From an uncultured Porticoccus sp. (GTDB lineage: Bacteria; Pseudomonadota; Gammaproteobacteria; Pseudomonadales; Porticoccaceae), in contig NZ_CAJXST010000002.1 in the NCBI RefSeq assembly GCF_913061305.1, positions 62,001 through 126,000 of the forward strand: a DNA stretch of 64,000 bases. Direction: 5' to 3'. The notes below the pieces were generated by a model that was given only the letters and a program-made list of their open reading frames with translations, did not search any database and was not told the DNA's origin. Below, piece after piece: positions 62,635-64,000 of the stretch (position 1 is the first letter of the stretch; each line of letters begins with the position of its first letter). Made by a program: the position numbers and the translations under genes.

Positions 62635-63750
62635 ATGCGGGATAGCGATTCTTCAATTTTGTGTCTGCATCAAGGTGCTGAGCTTTATGGTTCCGACCGC
62701 AGTTTTCTGGCCGCCGTGGAAGCTCTCGATGGTGCCACGCTGGATGTGATACTACCGGCTGACGGCGAACTCGCCGCAGAGGTACGGAAGGTCAAGGGCG
62801 TCAGCCTTTCCTTCTATTCGAAGGGGATATTGCGTAAGCGGGAACTCAAGCAACCGCTGGTATTTGTCTTTAATATGCTGGCCGGGTGGTTGTTTTATTT
62901 GCAGCGCTTTGCCAAGCATCCAATTGTCTACATCAATACTGTGGTGATGTTCTCTGCTTTGTTTGCCGCGTGCTTTTACCGTTTTTCATCCAAGCGCATT
63001 ATTTGTCACGTACGGGAAATTCCTTCTGGCTGGCAACTGGTTGTATTTCGTACGTTGTTCCTGATTTCCAATGTGGAGCTGGTTTTCAACTCGAAGGCGA
63101 CCCAGGCGGCTTTTCGATTGCCGGGCAGGGTCATCTATAACGGTGTAGAGCAGGTCACACAGCCTGTTGAGGTCCAACCCCGTTCACTGTCGGGAAGGCC
63201 GATCCACCTATTGATGATAGGGCGCATCAACGAGTGGAAGGGGCAGTTCTTTCTGGTCGAGGCGCTGCGCCTTCTTCCGAACGAAGTGCTTAGTCGCCTG
63301 CAAGTACGCATCGTTGGCAGCCCTTTTGAAGGGTATGAGTACCTGGCTGACGACCTGCAGGATAAGGTTGAACAGGCAGGCCTTGCCGATGTCGTGACGT
63401 TACTTTCGTTCTGCCAGGATCCGACAGAGCATTACACCTGGTCCGATTATGTGGTCGTACCATCCACCCTGCCCGAACCTTTCGGGCGGGTTGCGATTGA
63501 AGCGTTTTCATTCGCCAGGCCGGTAATCGCTGCTGGTCATGGTGGCCTGACCGAAATCGTCGAGCAGGGGCGTAGCGGGTTCTTGTTCGCGCCTGCCGAT
63601 CAAGCTGCCCTTGTGCAGCAGATATGTGCGCTGGCTGGATTAACGGATGCTGAATATGCCTCGTTGTGCCGCGGCGCACATGAGCGTTTCTTGCAGCATT
63701 TCTCCATAGACGGATATCGGGCGAGCCTACGGGCTCTGTTTTCCATCTGA
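62635..63750 (+). CDS. Glycosyltransferase family 4
   Basis: 371 residues. AAGGA before the ATG. LCLHQGAELYGSDRSFLAAV at the start and the GT-B C-terminal half: IHLLMIGRINEWKGQFFLVE, VVTLLSFCQDPTEHYTWSDY, VVPSTLPEPFGRVAIEAFSF and PVIAAGHGGLTEIVEQGRSG. Family 4 enzymes transfer a sugar with retention. Acceptor and donor unknown. Followed by a further transferase. Confidence 0.93.
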   Translation: MRDSDSSILCLHQGAELYGSDRSFLAAVEALDGATLDVILPADGELAAEVRKVKGVSLSFYSKGILRKRELKQPLVFVFNMLAGWLFYLQRFAKHPIVYINTVVMFSALFAACFYRFSSKRIICHVREIPSGWQLVVFRTLFLISNVELVFNSKATQAAFRLPGRVIYNGVEQVTQPVEVQPRSLSGRPIHLLMIGRINEWKGQFFLVEALRLLPNEVLSRLQVRIVGSPFEGYEYLADDLQDKVEQAGLADVVTLLSFCQDPTEHYTWSDYVVVPSTLPEPFGRVAIEAFSFARPVIAAGHGGLTEIVEQGRSGFLFAPADQAALVQQICALAGLTDAEYASLCRGAHERFLQHFSIDGYRASLRALFSI

Positions 63751-63777
63751 ATGTCGCATTCAACGAGATATAGCGGA

Positions 63778-64000
63778 ATGAAGTCTCTTTTTATCTTGGG
63801 TACTCGCGGTGTTCCCGCGCAGCATGGCGGTTTCGAAACCTTTGCCGAAAAGTTGTCTCTGTACTTGGTTGCAAAAGGGTGGGTCGTCACCGTCTATTGC
63901 CAGGAAGACTCGGGTACCGAAACATTTGAGAGTGAATGGCGTGGTGTTCGCCGGGTACATATACCTGTAAGCCGGACAGGCGCGGCGGGCACTGTCATAT
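63778..64000 (+). CDS. DUF1972-type glycosyltransferase, partial
   Basis: Open to the right edge (75 codons seen). ATG at 63778; an in-frame ATG at 63751 is possible but adds a stretch not in the family. FILGTRGVPAQHGGFETFAE is the DUF1972 start seen in rhamnosyltransferase-like proteins, followed by VVTVYCQED. Continues the polysaccharide locus beyond the window. Confidence 0.85.
   Translation, partial: MKSLFILGTRGVPAQHGGFETFAEKLSLYLVAKGWVVTVYCQEDSGTETFESEWRGVRRVHIPVSRTGAAGTVI

Overview
The window is about 64 kb of a gammaproteobacterial chromosome. The core block rpsU - yqeY - dnaG - rpoD - tRNA-Ile2(CAU), with tsaD divergent from rpsU and folB/folK beyond it, is typical of marine Pseudomonadales/Cellvibrionales-like bacteria. 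The organism is Gram-negative: there are many lipoproteins, a MotA/TolQ/ExbB-type channel and a Wzx/Wzy/Wzz polysaccharide locus. No rRNA genes and no CRISPR array were seen.

Layout. (1) 1-14117, minus strand: one tightly packed run of 13 genes, many overlapping by 4 nt. It encodes a TPR protein with a TonB-like C-terminus, three or four lipoproteins, a membrane-anchored TPR protein, a PEGA-repeat protein fused to a formylglycine-enzyme-like domain, a small Pro-rich exported protein, an ExbB/TolQ-like channel, an actin/Hsp70-fold protein, two membrane-anchored vWA proteins and an M48 metalloprotease (cut by the window edge). I know no named system with this composition; it looks like an envelope-spanning, possibly ion-driven machine. 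(2) 14255-17202, plus: AEC transporter, class III CoA-transferase and a PuuD-like glutamine amidotransferase. (3) 17406-24039: a MoxR-type AAA+ ATPase, an unusual PCMT-GspE fusion, a small methyltransferase, and a PRPP-synthetase-like / AMP(thymidine)-phosphorylase pair. (4) 24192-26371: ECF sigma factor, zinc-finger anti-sigma, an EGKCG-repeat HvfA/bufferin-like peptide and DoxX. Two near-identical promoter-like elements precede the peptide gene, and no modifying enzyme is nearby. (5) 26612-31540: a small Cys-rich protein, an SDR, a PhoPQ-like two-component system flanked by PepSY-type proteins, and an MscS channel. (6) 31749-34669: an AT-rich, same-strand series of four unrelated small genes next to the 3' end of tRNA-Ile2, resembling a cassette array or genomic islet. 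(7) 35047-50566: housekeeping genes, with a MITE-like element at the end of yqeY. (8) 50827-64000, plus: a surface-polysaccharide locus with Wzz, Ugd, a fused CMP-sugar synthetase/PseG-like protein, a NeuB-family synthase, a pyruvyltransferase-family protein, Wzx, Wzy, two hexapeptide acyltransferases and glycosyltransferases. A phosphomannomutase remnant lies inside it. The locus runs off the right edge.

How the parts fit. The first operon would place a channel-type inner-membrane complex, periplasmic vWA/PEGA/TPR modules and outer-membrane lipoproteins in one assembly. The ECF unit is probably a copper- or thiol-stress response. The final locus builds a glycan that probably contains a nonulosonic (sialic-acid-like) sugar plus a uronic acid. 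All functions here are inferred by reading the sequence; no database search was possible.
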